The notes: a model not told the origin generated them from the sequence alone. 64,000 nt of DNA from Bugulina stolonifera (GCA_935421135.1 OW285192.1:12975501-13039500); one strand, 5' to 3'. Shown: positions 49,201 to 56,082, counted from the first letter of the stretch. A program made the numbers and translations.

Positions 49201-51809
49201 TAGGACAATCTAAACCTACTCCAGAACAAGGCTACTACCAACAAGGACCAGGTAATAGCTAAGTCTCCTGTAGAATATCTCTTCATCAGTTACCAAAGAG
49301 AATCCCATTTCTTTTGGTAGTATTTTATGACGAATACGTTCACGTTGTGATATCTACTATCTGCACTGCCTTAATACTGTGCTATTGAAATTGTTAACTA
49401 CCAATATATTGCTAATCAGTTGCAATGAACCACCAGCAAGGTACACTGTGATTATTTACTACTGCATTTATTTATTGTTTCATGGATATAATACTCTCAG
49501 TGCCCAAGGTATTGTAATCTAGTTGGTTACTTATGATGTCATAGGTAATCTGGTACTACATAGTGTAGTAAAGAAGAACTCTACTCACCTCACTGTAATC
49601 TCTGCAGTACAGTTTATTGGATTCATGAGCACACCACAGACTAAGTTCTACATTCAACTCAGGAATCCTACAGACAGGTCTGCTATTCCGCCCTTTTTTT
49701 CATCATCTTTTATAATGGTTATTCAGCTATAAGTTAATACTGGGTCGGTACTTCTTTAGGCTTTCCTAAACAGTGTCCCCAACTTGTTTGTTACTAATAC
49801 ATTGTGTTGAGTCTTATCATCAGTAATATTTTCACAGGTCATGGCAAACTAATCGAACTTAAACCTATTTCTGACTTTGCATGTATGTTTGAGAATTGGG
49901 TAAAATAAGTAATGTAATGGGTAAATATGTTAATAATTATTTAGAAGTTGTATTATATTATTAAAATTTACACCTTCAAATGTGCAGTAGAAAATGCTAA
50001 ATTGGTTCTAAACAATTTCAATAGGCATTCATTTTTGATTAATGCTGAATTTTTAGAGCAATTTCCTACATGTTTCATTGGAGAAAGATAGGGGCAGCAT
50101 TTAAAAATACATCGCTAGAAGAAATGGACGCAGCCTACACTGACAAGCTCATGGGGGAACTTGTTAGTAAACTGACACAATGTATGTCTACATTAGGAGA
50201 ACTTGCATGTTTCTATTCAATAAGAGGAAACGATGGGAATATAGACGTAAGTTTGAAAATAATTTTCAAGTGGTGTATCACATGATGTATTAAATAGTGA
50301 TTTTATTACATGGTATATTATAATATGGTGCATCACAATCATATTTTGTATCACATGGTGCATCACATGGTGCATCAGATTATGTACATATTGTATAACA
50401 TGATGTATAACATGATGCACAACATGATGTATAACATGATGTATAACATGATGTATAACATGATGTATGACATGATGTATAACATGATGTATAACATGAT
50501 GTATCTATCACACAGTATATTGTATGGTGTATTATTACAAATCATGGTCTATTACATGGTACACTACATAGCCTATTACTAAATAATAGTGTATTACATG
50601 CTTTTTTCAGGTTATGGTGAAAATTACTTTAACCTGTAACACAATATACTATTAGTAATATGTAAACTACATGTTATACAACTATTGCAATGACTGTTTA
50701 TTTCAGGCATTGTTACTACATGGTCTATACATTATCCATCTGGAAGAAGCTTTCAAGTTTATTCCCAGAGAACAAATTACTTTCCACACAACTGAAGAGT
50801 ACAGTAAAGATGAGGTAAGTATTAGTAGTTGACTTGTATTTATTACTGGATATTTTACTGAGAGTATGGGAACTTTCAGTGGATATTGTTTTAACAACTG
50901 CTCATGGAAAGAATACACATTATAGTTTTGTAATGCGTTGTTCACTTGTTCAGCAATTTCAAACCTGAGCAGTCATTATGAATTGAGGTCTGGATTAATG
51001 GAGAGCCCAATTTTCTTGCGAAAAATGACCAGGAAACTGATCAAGCCAGAAACAGAGAGGTTCTAGGCAAAATCCAATTTTTACTCAGATGTGGAAGGCA
51101 CTGGACGCCACCAACATTTGGCTCTAGATTTAATCAATATATACTTGTATGTGATAAGCTAACGATTACACCTGTAGTTGCCTCAAATAGAGAGCACATG
51201 GTGCCAGAAGGAGCTACTGACATACCATGTAGTTATAATCACCTCCAGTGGCAGAGTCACCCTACTACCTAGAAATATTCAGAAGACCCCATTTCTTATA
51301 TTTCCTCCACAGAACCACAATACTAACCCTGGCGGCACAGCTTGAAATCTAGCCAGCAATCTATCACATAGCCTCTCATTGTTGTTAATTATCAAAAGTT
51401 ATACATGTGTACTAGTGAGATATTTATGTTGATTACATTCATTTTCAATGAAAGGTTTGATTTTCAGCGCAATGATCACCTTGCTTGCTCACCTTTTTCG
51501 CCATGTCCTGATTGGGTGGTGCAATGCAAGCTGTTAATTTATTTTATTATGAATAAAATCTTTTTAAAGGTGGCCATCATAAAGACAGTGAGCAAAGACA
51601 TGTTTAACATTACGTTCCCAAAAAAGAAAGCCGATAGCCTTAGTAACAAGATTTTGAATAAAGGATTGAAGAACCCTGTCTGGTCATCCACTCTGAGAGC
51701 TCTTGATAAATTCTATGAACCTTACAACAAGAGACTGGCCAAACTTATGGGAGATGATAAATGGATGTTTAGGAAAGATAGACCCAGCTCTGAAGGAGAG
51801 CATGTTTAG
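28276..51809 (+). CDS. Type II membrane sulfotransferase, 9 exons
   Basis: Probable Golgi enzyme that transfers sulfate from PAPS to a glycan. Exons 28276-28443, 46921-47004, 47245-47378, 48248-48359, 49149-49251, 49545-49677, 50057-50246, 50707-50814 and 51570-51809 join in phase to 1272 nt (423 aa). Exon 1 encodes a signal anchor (RVLTLVLLVLILYIM). The 5'-PAPS loop is at about residues 137-150 (NVLFLGMRKSGSTDF) and the 3'-phosphate motif at about 234-245 (KFYIQLRNPTDR). Later come LLLHGLYIIHLEEAFKFIPR and a C-terminal FYEPYNKRLAKLM, both typical of HS3ST/GalNAc4S-6ST-type enzymes. Exon 1 is assigned by phase, topology and strand, and is the least certain part because about 18.5 kb, including a Polinton, separates it from exon 2. 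Exon 2 exists in three copies; the one nearest exon 3 is used here. Confidence 0.75.
28750..29124. repeat. inverted 30-bp repeat with short coding-like remnant
   Basis: A 30-bp word (AAAGAGAGTAAAAGGAAAGA core) occurs near 28753-28783 on plus and near 29094-29123 on minus. Both copies read KESKRKEGSL in frames that stay open for 70-100 codons but differ on either side. This looks like a broken, partly inverted copy of a coding or transposon-derived segment. No family recognised. Confidence 0.45.
29302..29345. repeat. 22-bp-arm hairpin
   Basis: CCTAGGACCTCTAGTTCC, a TTTC loop, then GGAACTAGAGGTCTAGG form a nearly perfect hairpin. It could be a tiny foldback element or a small-RNA precursor; nothing in the sequence decides. 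Confidence 0.7.
29571..29675. repeat. ~30-bp tandem repeat
   Basis: About four copies of CACACATTGGCCGGTTACATATTGACCAAT-like units in sulfotransferase intron 1, about 500 bp upstream of the Polinton. Confidence 0.85.
30157..30718 (+). repeat. Polinton left terminal inverted repeat
   Basis: 562 bp, matching the reverse complement of 42359-43033. The outer part has repeated CCAAT-box words (CAACCAATCAC near 30212 and 30242, and GATTGG near 30313). The middle is CCx/GGx triplet-rich (about 30360-30540). The inner edge ends at a TATA box facing the genes. Confidence 0.95.
30711..30718 (+). promoter_or_regulatory. TATA box at inner edge of left TIR
   Basis: TATAAAAG lies 53 nt upstream of the ATG of the first Polinton gene and is preceded within the repeat by CCAAT-box words. 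A mirrored copy sits at 42359-42366 on minus. It probably drives the leftmost gene cluster. Confidence 0.7.
30772..32100 (+). CDS. Polinton hypothetical protein with internal duplication and coiled coil
   Basis: 442 aa; the ATG is the first after the TIR-borne TATA box. I do not recognise the family. Residues 1-200 look globular (LPKSVWDYMIKSN, WMWYWVDRLAHNSLVVELAI). Residues about 220-265 (GELDPSKNGLEVIRSPSPGD) are duplicated at about 266-312 with a 138-nt period. Residues about 325-400 are a Lys/Glu-rich heptad-like coiled coil, followed by an acidic tail. It has no polymerase motifs, so it does not replace the missing DNA polymerase. Position 1 in the operon suggests an early, regulatory or structural role, but that is only inference. 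Confidence 0.82.
   Translation: MSFLTKGAAGRYVLLKEVLPKSVWDYMIKSNIEETNSPWMWYWVDRLAHNSLVVELAIYFRTLSLSMNIPFKIGEEKLRKMALCYEDLTGARSRFSSMVETKNASVSSPLLLLRNAELSTWCRVEVEKIIEDRNWDETGVGAEATFNTHFLLYLDNEPGGEGSKNELYHRVLNILKDGARRCRFEDGKEKSRAKRSYNEESIPGLILSRGNTLYAGRLFGELDPSKNGLEVIRSPSPGDARLEVRETSTGETNQVMIEEVEMCDIGELDSSKNGLEEIRSPSPGEARVEVRETSTGENKQIMIEEQTHVETKEEVEMCDKREQEIRKIEQELALKKVELAGALGWKEALEMQQRIDARKERRTNRIAFLEKKLTEERMEKERLMMEIERLQKEEEEEKMDSVSIIDHIIPHLANKLDDNDAKAEGEDSKLPQWVPTGESNDE
32141..32548 (+). CDS. Polinton small membrane protein
   Basis: 135 aa. An acidic N-terminus is followed by KRKK, one membrane span (FTFYIIIILFILSCSSLSP, about residues 46-64) and a polar C-terminus. The last 98 nt overlap the ATPase gene in another frame. 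Family not recognised. A one-span protein next to the packaging ATPase could act at the virion inner face or in membrane interaction (inference). Confidence 0.65.
   Translation: MSKQEVVCRNENYEDVADGLLDEVVAISAEEGREQIGERSNKRKKFTFYIIIILFILSCSSLSPSVYTYLSDREPPNGKDKGVLKQGHFLKTNTTLLATQLDQHASTPRNRSSLAESLHSSSLWSNREWKNGTTI
32451..33110 (+). CDS. Polinton genome-packaging ATPase (FtsK/HerA/A32-like)
   Basis: 219 aa. Walker A GPTGSGKT is at residues 21-28 and Walker B WLIIDD at 88-93. A Gln-containing sensor segment (FFLLQNLFPKD) and the FLFKNPRDGMS...LAKQAFP block are characteristic of Polinton and adintovirus ATPases. In related viruses this enzyme drives DNA into the capsid. Length is normal for the family and the frame is intact. 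It overlaps the preceding small membrane protein gene. Confidence 0.95.
   Translation: MRPHQEIDLRLQSPFTALVCGPTGSGKTELLFSLIRRVDEIASPTPVEIIYCYGVWQRRFEDYKDKVRFHSGLIDVEMDIERDGKNRWLIIDDLMGEVGGKETTNAIFTKFSHHLNISVFFLLQNLFPKDNRTVSINSQYFFLFKNPRDGMSVTNLAKQAFPQSTRAVQEAFSDATRKPHSFLFLNLRQEIPEWARLIGNFASEHSPMTVYIPNTLEYK
33176..33541 (+). CDS. Polinton small basic protein with Gly-rich hydrophobic tail
   Basis: 121 aa from the first ATG (33176); the open frame extends 33 nt further upstream without an ATG. The N-terminal half is basic and helical. Residues about 96-121 read LILQRGGFLGLLLKPLASLL then GGVLGGLGGGRR. Small proteins with this RGGFL plus Gly/Leu tail are common in Polinton/adintovirus cassettes and may be membrane-active or core-associated, but I cannot assign one. 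Confidence 0.75.
   Translation: MRYINSPEYSPRLRRNALSIYALTKASATIRDSTIAEANKDLILALVECARNVLLGNVHLTTAQLNSLRRHRRAIEDLTNSRTSVRQKKLILQRGGFLGLLLKPLASLLGGVLGGLGGGRR
33543..34112 (+). CDS. Polinton charged protein, Arg/Lys/Glu-rich
   Basis: 189 aa from ATG 33543, one base after the previous stop. A helical N-terminal half (residues about 60-110, LEQHAHKMNKFLKELERS) precedes a highly basic, Ser/Arg-rich C-terminal half typical of nucleic-acid binding or core proteins. Its end overlaps the start of the integrase gene (34100) by 13 nt in another frame. Not recognised beyond that. Confidence 0.7.
   Translation: MSLKFSKKYLLMDKHTYESMNSRNNKKEGEHLPSLSTNGDLLLAEKSRKDVISNLKNSDTDIYSQLEQHAHKMNKFLKELERSRHPQQELYNTLEGINTRFNEMHTWRQREEEAQERGREKKRDDEKRRSGSRSPLPHPYRRETKPERSEAGARWSGKGDNRSPIKTRSRRKLPKTPLASDSKTERWMI
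34100..37501 (+). pseudogene. Polinton integrase (retroviral-type DDE, chromodomain), split by nested element
   Basis: The N-terminal 16 codons (34100-34147) run into a stop made by the nested insertion. The same frame resumes right after it (36482) with SFGGKRKLV and continues to 37501. In the downstream part, the catalytic triad is D34, D94 and E129 counted from 36560, an exact D,D-35-E spacing (ADLVD; QTDKGKEF; ALVERFNR). A C-terminal chromodomain (VKWSGYPSSFNSWI) completes it. Polinton integrases insert the element with a 6-bp duplication, matching this copy. The body is free of stops or frameshifts, so the interruption looks recent. A shortened product starting downstream would lack the N-terminal region but keep the catalytic core. 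Confidence 0.9.
34147..36481. mobile_element. Nested 2.3-kb non-autonomous element with TIRs
   Basis: The ends are TTAAAGTGATCATGCA at 34147 and TGCATGATCACTTTAA at 36481, perfect 16-bp inverted repeats. Similarity continues inward through CCTAGG and ATATCGTT. No long frame lies inside, and the interior is AT-rich with TACATGTA words, unlike the Polinton around it. If the duplication is TTAA (piggyBac-like), the empty site would carry an in-frame stop. If the ends include TTAA and only CC was duplicated, removal restores an open integrase frame. The superfamily is therefore unresolved. Confidence 0.85.
37514..37520 (+). promoter_or_regulatory. TATA box upstream of minor capsid gene
   Basis: TATAAAT lies 36 nt before the ATG at 37556, in the gap after the integrase stop. 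Probably a second, late-type transcription start within the Polinton. Confidence 0.5.
37556..38302 (+). CDS. Polinton minor capsid (penton-type) protein
   Basis: 248 aa. Its size, position directly before the pVI-like and major capsid genes, and beta-rich pattern (MAFNVTLTSNVRIGG...NAHFITKLAKTL, WEVGLLDIQYP, VSFRSGKVVLTVRFR) match the single jelly-roll minor capsid protein of Polintons and adintoviruses, which forms pentons at capsid vertices. The frame is intact. Its stop is one base before the next ATG (38304), implying coupled expression. Confidence 0.85.
   Translation: MAFNVTLTSNVRIGGSDTNTNAHFITKLAKTLKLHSSQWEVGLLDIQYPASWRNVEDGYVVVTNTKDGVKRKCEIRSGRYASMGELLSEINRILINYDLEKVVSFYYDSLRNETFLILREQEHSVMMSRDVAWVLGFEPDVEYAAEINRSQNPPDINAGFTSLYVYSSVVSPRHVGDSLVPLLRTVPITESERNSTVFFEFSNVQYSPVSNTSTDLIEVDIRRDDGERVSFRSGKVVLTVRFRPRGEK
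38304..38714 (+). CDS. Polinton pVI-like membrane-active protein
   Basis: 136 aa from ATG 38304. A Gly-rich amphipathic region (GSLFSGLARGVLPMLKNGAK, about residues 45-64) is followed by a second amphipathic helix and a very basic C-terminus ending KKKRKGRKTVFD. This layout matches adenovirus protein VI-like proteins described in adintoviruses, which sit inside the capsid and act on membranes during entry. Assigned by position and pattern. Confidence 0.7.
   Translation: MAPRIVPYFPDESGEMYEDYYANQVGERMSVYRGKPIMTGNGNGSLFSGLARGVLPMLKNGAKTIGKKLLTTGASVLGDVIKGENFKSSAAKRFREAGGDLLGDVEDELREPPAKRARVSQKSTKKKRKGRKTVFD
38727..38733 (+). promoter_or_regulatory. TATA-like box before major capsid gene
   Basis: TATATAA occurs 87 nt before the ATG of the major capsid gene in an otherwise AT-poor gap. 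Possible start of a capsid-protease transcript. Confidence 0.35.
38820..40166 (+). CDS. Polinton major capsid protein (double jelly roll)
   Basis: 448 aa, the usual size for Polinton/adintovirus major capsid proteins. Recognisable blocks are WVPLAPVTDSPDGTIEFNIP and the tract around SSATVQLAGQDVEYEPNYGH near the N-terminus, then GVRSRLTLQR and KTELWIQRVQ mid-protein, and QNTLGLFVYEEKDDIIYLNA at the C-terminus. The double jelly-roll fold forms trimeric hexons. The frame is fully intact, so the element retains virion coding capacity despite other losses. The protease gene starts six bases after its stop. Confidence 0.93.
   Translation: MSVTHRAISLSKVSEDSPDTVDSSFDLFATPPTHTSVLRGEWVPLAPVTDSPDGTIEFNIPPADELYTDLSRSYLHTTVKVSKADGSVLPAEEQLKVVPGDNFMHSLFSSATVQLAGQDVEYEPNYGHRAYVENLLNYGKDAKSTYMKVGSGWMEDEGTGEDYDGIPPEVVEKRKKLIATSKEMSFYGRPRLSMFSQGRLIPPGVRSRLTLQRAIPQMALLAETDNPAGGAKISITKTELWIQRVQANPALQKAQMDVWVVQQESIKLPIDRIKTHFHVIPAGHQSVRVNFDQAGQKPNRVFVGLVNHTAKSGTYKQNPFKFGHNNLSSLELLIDGTPVTRRYEPNFASGKFAREFMNLFTVTNTSDADTGNEISPSKYKSCAALYAFDISGDLCDDNFHLLSNGSLSINLAFANQTQNTLGLFVYEEKDDIIYLNANHEVSMVAGMM
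40172..40699 (+). CDS. Polinton adenain-like cysteine protease
   Basis: 175 aa. The adenain catalytic set is visible: H52 (GEHW), D67 (YFDSYG), Q98 (CLQEES) and C105 (NVCGDYC), with the Gln-to-Cys spacing of seven seen in adenovirus protease. This family matures capsid proteins. The frame is intact and ends in the T-rich 3' region. It is the last plus-strand gene of the element. Confidence 0.93.
   Translation: MDTFSISNILSDDKLSSTSFRGVMPRDHCLDSFSPSGSFVFNTQTSEKSGEHWISVFSNGKEIEYFDSYGLPPSIYPDVGKMLQQWGIPIVWNGECLQEESTNVCGDYCILFCLLRARGWSMEGIITRLSRVEGRVRDRSIRALLQRLYYNKRNNTFPLTTHVNNIMLFSPFHFD
40700..40914. other. Polinton 3' non-coding tract
   Basis: A/T-homopolymer-rich stretch between the convergent protease gene and the small minus-strand gene. 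AATAAAA near 40862 may be the poly(A) signal for the plus-strand genes. Confidence 0.5.
40915..41175 (-). CDS. Polinton small acidic/charged protein (minus strand)
   Basis: 86 aa. An acidic N-terminal half (ELFAGLTDSQMDGIIEEEEC) is followed by a Lys/Arg-rich stretch and a Ser/Pro tail. A TATA box (TATAAAG) lies about 83 nt upstream on the same strand, which supports a real gene. It is the only minus-strand gene in the element and sits where the polymerase gene might be expected, so it could be a stand-alone gene or a leftover 5' end. Not recognised. Confidence 0.55.
   Translation of the reverse strand: MDTDNIVQNQEELFAGLTDSQMDGIIEEEECSQKRKEEVDALKEARKKGKIIGVGSPARKDLSNMVDSPSSPERASDRGETTTTHG
41258..41264 (-). 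promoter_or_regulatory. TATA box for minus-strand Polinton gene
   Basis: TATAAAG on minus, about 83 nt upstream of the ATG at 41175 and just outside the giant palindrome. Confidence 0.55.
41308..42085. repeat. Giant palindrome built of 31-bp tandem repeats
   Basis: The left arm has about 12 units of GATGTGATTCCGAAGCTTCC+CGATGCATCCC. The right arm has about 13 units of the reverse complement. They meet at about 41668 with a unique spacer (GTGAATTGACAC). Two unit variants (AATCC/ATTCC and GCTTCC/GCCTCC) are distributed similarly in both arms, so each arm mirrors the other. The unit length is not a multiple of 3, so one repeat reads through three frames on each strand and makes spurious open frames. 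It lies inside the Polinton near its right end. Confidence 0.95.
42086..42358 (+). other. Promoter-like leader without a gene
   Basis: Just right of the palindrome is a TATTTAAGG box (about 42119), then an initiator-like TCACTC and a 22-codon frame starting at 42153, ending before the right TIR. It mirrors the minus-strand promoter on the other side of the palindrome. It looks like the 5' end of a gene that is no longer there, possibly the lost polymerase gene (inference). Confidence 0.35.
42359..43033 (-). repeat. Polinton right terminal inverted repeat
   Basis: 675 bp, the inverted copy of the left repeat. It is about 110 bp longer, mainly because of a GGC/GGT triplet expansion at about 42590-42735 and an extra GGAAGGAGGGAG unit. 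It ends CTATACTACT next to the TATATG duplication. Its TATA box (42359-42366) faces into the element. Confidence 0.95.
43552..43672. repeat. ~27-bp tandem repeat
   Basis: About five copies of CACAACGGCAAGCATAGAATAAGT-like units in sulfotransferase intron 1. Confidence 0.88.
43688..43789. mobile_element. 102-bp nearly perfect palindrome (foldback MITE-like)
   Basis: Two 51-bp arms, CCATGGGCACTAATAAGCTT... and its near-exact reverse complement, meet at AATT (43739-43742). The core is GGAGTTGTCCTCTCCC. It has no coding capacity. The same core occurs in the hairpin at 26527 and in scattered half-copies, suggesting one small palindromic repeat family. Confidence 0.8.
43981..44064 (+). pseudogene. 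Sulfotransferase exon 2, copy A (donor lost)
   Basis: 84 nt (28 codons, phase 0 at both ends) after a good acceptor (TTTCTAG). It reads VDQPKKQQPTVNQSEHRQ.. and is closely related to the exons at 45752 and 46921. The donor that should read GTAAG reads ATAAG, so it is probably not spliced. Confidence 0.8.
44106..44770 (+). mobile_element. Solo LTR copy 1 (retrotransposon)
   Basis: Starts TGTAATGGT and ends ACCATTACA, with ATAT on both flanks (a possible 4-bp duplication). Contains CTATATAAAG (TATA box, about 44442) and AATAAA (44497-44502), the normal LTR promoter and poly(A) layout. No internal retrotransposon genes adjoin it. It is very similar to the copy at 46133. Confidence 0.88.
44946..45670 (-). 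mobile_element. Solo LTR copy 2 (inverted, diverged)
   Basis: Same family in reverse orientation, with TGTAAT...ATTACA ends. It is more diverged and has indels. It interrupts the duplicated intron segment B between AACATAATAT and ATGTATTCTTTA, which are contiguous in segment A (43890-43910), so it inserted after the duplication. Confidence 0.82.
45752..45835 (+). other. Sulfotransferase exon 2, copy B (splice-competent)
   Basis: 84 nt with intact acceptor (TTCTAG) and donor (GTAAGA), phase 0 at both ends and no stop. Because it is symmetrical it could be used instead of, or together with, copy C (46921-47004) without breaking the frame. Confidence 0.75.
46133..46801 (+). mobile_element. Solo LTR copy 3
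   Basis: Direct copy of the LTR at 44106, nearly identical from the GCC TTTTATACCCATG block to the end. It ends ACCATTACA with ATAT on both sides. It contains the same TATA box and AATAAA. Confidence 0.88.
48893..49135. repeat. ~10-bp minisatellite (ATATGACACT)
   Basis: About two dozen imperfect ATATGACACT units in a sulfotransferase intron. They end about 15 bp before the acceptor of the exon at 49149. Confidence 0.9.
50283..50578. repeat. ~12-bp minisatellite (ATGATGTATAAC)
   Basis: ATGATGTATAAC-type units in the sulfotransferase intron after the exon ending at 50246. The spurious open frames across it are a by-product. Confidence 0.9.
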
Positions 51810-52266
51810 TGGTTTGTTGCCCACATTGGAACAGAGGTAGAATTTGAGAACTTGTTATTTACCGTAGATGTAAAGAATCTCACAGTAGAATTCAAGCTAT
51901 TGGCCTTCAACTATCACTTGGACAATAGTCATCACAAGTGTATAAATTGTATAATTCATCCTAAAGAATACTCATAACTTTGAGAGAGAGTAAATCTTGC
52001 ATAATGTCGATTAACACTACAAGAAATATAAAAATTTGTAGCAAATAGCAATTTTTAACTGCTTACTTGAATGTGAAATAAATTAATTAGTTTCTGAGCA
52101 GTGAATACAGAGTTTACATATCATAGGCTATTTGCATTGTCTACACTTCTCAGTAATCTTTTAAGAAAGTTCAATATGGCTGCTACCTGTTAATGAGCAA
52201 ATAAATAAGAATACTGGATTTAGTGAGAACATCTCACTGCAGCTAATATTACTAAATCACAAGGCT
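51810..52266. other. convergent 3' region
   Basis: Lies between the stop codons of the sulfotransferase (plus) and the Kv channel (minus). AATAAA at 52076-52081 is a plausible poly(A) signal for the sulfotransferase. Nothing else seen. Confidence 0.5.
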
Positions 52267-55200
52267 TCAGGCTTCATCTTGTTGTAGTTTGTTGGTAGAG
52301 TAAGTAGAGAATGGACTGATAACTCCCACCATGTTTGGCTTCCGTTTCCAGATTTTTAATGCATCCCTTGTTAAGGTCTCTTTCTTCTTCACATACTGAA
52401 GCTTCGATTTTCTACTTTTGGAGAGTGTGTAGTAAAGTGTAAAGTTATTTACGACAACTGGTACTGTGAAAGCCACAACCAATGCACCAGATACGACACA
52501 CAGTGAGCCAGTTAAATAGCCAAGTGGAGTTTTAGGCACGACATCGCCATATCCCACTGTTGTCATGGTAACAAGTGCCCACCAGATGGCGTATGGAATG
52601 TTGGAAAAAGTCGTTTCCTCTACGTAATGTATAATAGAGGCAAATATTAATACCCCTGCAAAGAGGAATGAGAGGATAAGTAAAAGCTCATACAGAGAAA
52701 CGTAGATAGTATATACTAGGACTTTGAATCCTGTCATGTGACGGAATAAACGAAATATTCTTAAAATTCTCATTATTCGTAAACTCTTAACAATGTAGAC
52801 AACATGTTTTGCTTCGTGAACGTCTGCTATATCTTCATTCAGAGTGTGTTCAATCAATGAAACGAGATGAGCTATAATGCATAGTAACTCAACAATGTTC
52901 AGCAGAGATTTCATGAATGTTTTTTTATCATAGCAAATTAGGAACCTGATCGAAAACTCTAATATGAAGTAGCTGAATGCGAAATAGTCCATATAGTGCA
53001 GAATGATGTGAGAGTCAATGTGGTCAATGTGTTCTTCTGCATGATTGTCTATTTCTGAGTGAGCTGTAAATATATAGTTAAGATGAGTACAAGAGCCATA
53101 ATGCTACGAGTTGTTATGCTCCTCAGTCTAATTTCATCTACCATGAATAAAGAAAGCTATTGCAGACAAGTAAAGATACAAATAGGATTATTGCCTTGGC
53201 AACTATAAGTATGGCGGAAATTTTAGAATAAACAGTATGGCTATGACTATAATATTATCATTAACTTGTAGGCTACCTGAATGTTCGGAGTTATCTTCAC
53301 TTGCAGCATTTTCAAGTGTACCATTGAAATAACAATGGCACTCAGGTACGTTACTCTCCAGGCTAAGATATGGGTTGGCAACAGGCAGTAGTGTTCCATT
53401 GGATAGTTTCTCTTGTTGAAACAAGTAATGCGATTCCACTATGAATGCAAATATGCTCCCAAATGTTATCAAAGCCGAGACAAAAACAAAGATCTGCAAA
53501 ACATAACATAATTATTTTTAATAACAAAGTTTAATCTGATAACATGAGAGCATACACAGAGCCACTAATGACTCTTACGGGGCATGAACTCTGAGTACTT
53601 TGGTGGAACATCTAGTGCTCTATCCACTAAGGCTATGACTTTTCCACCTTAAATATCATCAAATCAGATATCTCTCATTAAAATAAGTTGATGAATTTTC
53701 AATTCCAAAGTAATAACCCACCTTTGCACCAATTGAGAATGTAGGATCTTCTAGCGTGTTGAATATGTAAGATCTCACTCTAGCACTGCATCCAGAATCG
53801 TTGGTTATCTTTTCTGCCGGAGGAGCTCTGAAGAGAGCATCCAGCTCCAGATAGATATCTGAGTTGGCTTTGTAGCTATCAAACTTAGTCCAACAGCACA
53901 TACTAATGAATCTCACGTCCAACTCCCAGAACTGAAGCTCCTTTAACGTTGTAGCAAAGATTTTTGGTAATAAAAGTTTTGTAGATAGTAGAGCAAAATC
54001 TACCAGCATTATGTCTATAATTAAGTGGTGTGAATGGTAGCGGTCTCTAATACACAGTCATGTAGATTTAATATGATAGTATGACCAATTTCTTTATTTC
54101 TTTGTGCTCTTAATGGTAGCTCATGGAAATCGGTACTTTAGCACAGTCACATTACACTTCACAGGTTGCATAGTAATCAGTACAGCAACTGGCAACTGGT
54201 ATAGTAACAGCACTACTTAACAGCAGTAGTAATAATTGTTAACCAACTCTTTGTAGTAGTCAAGGAAAATACTGCTACAGTTATACAAGTGGTTATAATT
54301 GAAGAACATTCGTACCTTTTTAAATATCGCGCCGCAATTTGATTGGTCCATGTGGAGCTCGCCACTTCGATAATATTCCAGGATATCGGTGAAAGCTGCA
54401 ATGTTTCTATCAAAGTAGAAATCACTGCAATCTTCTCTGTAACTCTCATCTGTTTGGAGGGAAGAAGCTAATCTGCTTAGCCTTGTATTTGGTATACTCT
54501 TTAGCGTCTCCACTCGCACCTTTTTGTAAAAAAACAATTGTATTTATTGATAGACAATGTTGTACTAAGTACCTGGTTCATTGTAGCACGCAGACCTACA
54601 TGTATATCAATGTGTAACACACAATTACTGATTAATTGCATACTTCAAACACTTTTCAGAGTAACTCAACAAAGTCGTCTGGAACCAGTCACATGACTGC
54701 AAAGTTTCATTTACTAAATGTGTCACACCTATAAGAATTTATGCAATAAAACTCTTGTTTCATAGTTACTTTACTGGCAATTGAAATGAAATGTGCAGTT
54801 CAGTACAGCACTAGCCACTGGCTGTTGGCAAATAGCCTGGGATCATGACTTCAATAATTTCAAGCCCGAGTTCACAAGACATCAATAGCCTACATTGTAC
54901 ACCTTGATCTACATGTAGATACTAACATAGTCATCGGTGGCATGAGCCGATATGGTGACACATAGAATTCTGTGCCCCGGTATTCCACACTAATGTGGTG
55001 TGTCGATTAGCTTTAGCACCATACACTTAGTACCATATCACTTAGAACTGCGTCTACATTTAGGTTGAACAACTTTGAGACAATAGATGTCTGACCTCCT
55101 ATACAAAGTTGACGACTGATTAATTATTGATGTCTATTCTCATTGTGTAAATTAAAAGTTTTATGTTTCTCTATATCACATAGAGATCTATACAAGTAAG

Positions 55201-56082
55201 AACATCCTGTTTGCTATAAATAAAATATAACCTTGTGAGAGAGTCAAACCATCATTTGGGAATATGAGCCTAGGGCTACCTTAAAGCCACTACTAGACCT
55301 ATTTGTCTACGTTATATACATTGTAGTTCTTCCAGCAACTCAAAAGAGGAAATGAATTGTCCTGCTTCATGGTTTATGACTATAATACATTTAGTTATGC
55401 CTGAATATCTTTCCTCATGTGCTGGCAGTGTGACAAATTACATTATCAATATTTCTAGAAAATAATATGTTATCTTGATTCCAATAGTGGCTGATATACA
55501 GGAGTATGGCAGTAAAGACTACATATTACACTTTCTAACCAAAAGAGCATGTATTTCAGTCCAGTTCAGTTCAGTTCAGTGTATACTCTTTGGCCTAGGT
55601 ACACAATTGTGCACATAGCTACATAAACAACAATTTACCAACTAGAAACAACATGTAATTTCATTTCTGGTTCCAACCCTGGGTGGTGTCCGTCAGATTC
55701 TAGCTAGTATGCAACCTGACATAGGCTATTATCATACAGCAATGCCATGTAGGCTTATTAATACATGCCCTACATTCAATAGAAAGTGTTATCTTGTTTT
55801 TAGAGTGAGAATGCTCATAGTCAATAATTAACATGTCCACAGGTTCTTTTGGATTCCTTAGAACACAGGCTACATAAAATATTAGTAGATTTGGGGCTAC
55901 TGACCACTAACCTCAAATATTTGACCACTGATGCTTATTTTTACAGTTTGGTTAGAGGTCCTACTTTTGTTGTGTTTACTAGTTTCTGGTGTTTGCTGAG
56001 GATCTGACGTTTCCAGCTGAAGGGCGGTGATAGCAAACTCCTCCTCCTCGTGGAATAGTCCAGAGTCGGAACTCTCTGCCAT
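52267..56082 (-). CDS. Voltage-gated potassium channel (Kv, T1 + six TM), 5 exons
   Basis: Exons 55912-56082, 54316-54519, 53722-53940, 53277-53493 and 52267-53063 join in phase to 1608 nt (535 aa). The start is MAESS at 56082; an in-frame hydrophobic extension upstream is unlike any Kv. The T1 tetramerisation domain (about residues 47-150) carries an exact HX5CX20CC zinc motif (H113, C119, C140, C141), typical of Kv2/3/4-type rather than Shaker subunits. S1 is in exon 4, followed by a long S1-S2 loop with NGT glycosylation sites. S4 is LRIMRILRIFRLFRH (about 365-379). The pore has TVGYGD at 439-444. The S6 PVP hinge is TVPV (about 470-473), lacking the first Pro. It should be a plasma-membrane delayed-rectifier or A-type subunit; the subfamily is not settled. 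Confidence 0.93.
55556..55581. repeat. AGTTC pentamer repeat
   Basis: Short run of CAGTT/CAGTTC units in Kv intron 1. Otherwise this 1.4-kb intron holds nothing I recognise. Confidence 0.7.
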
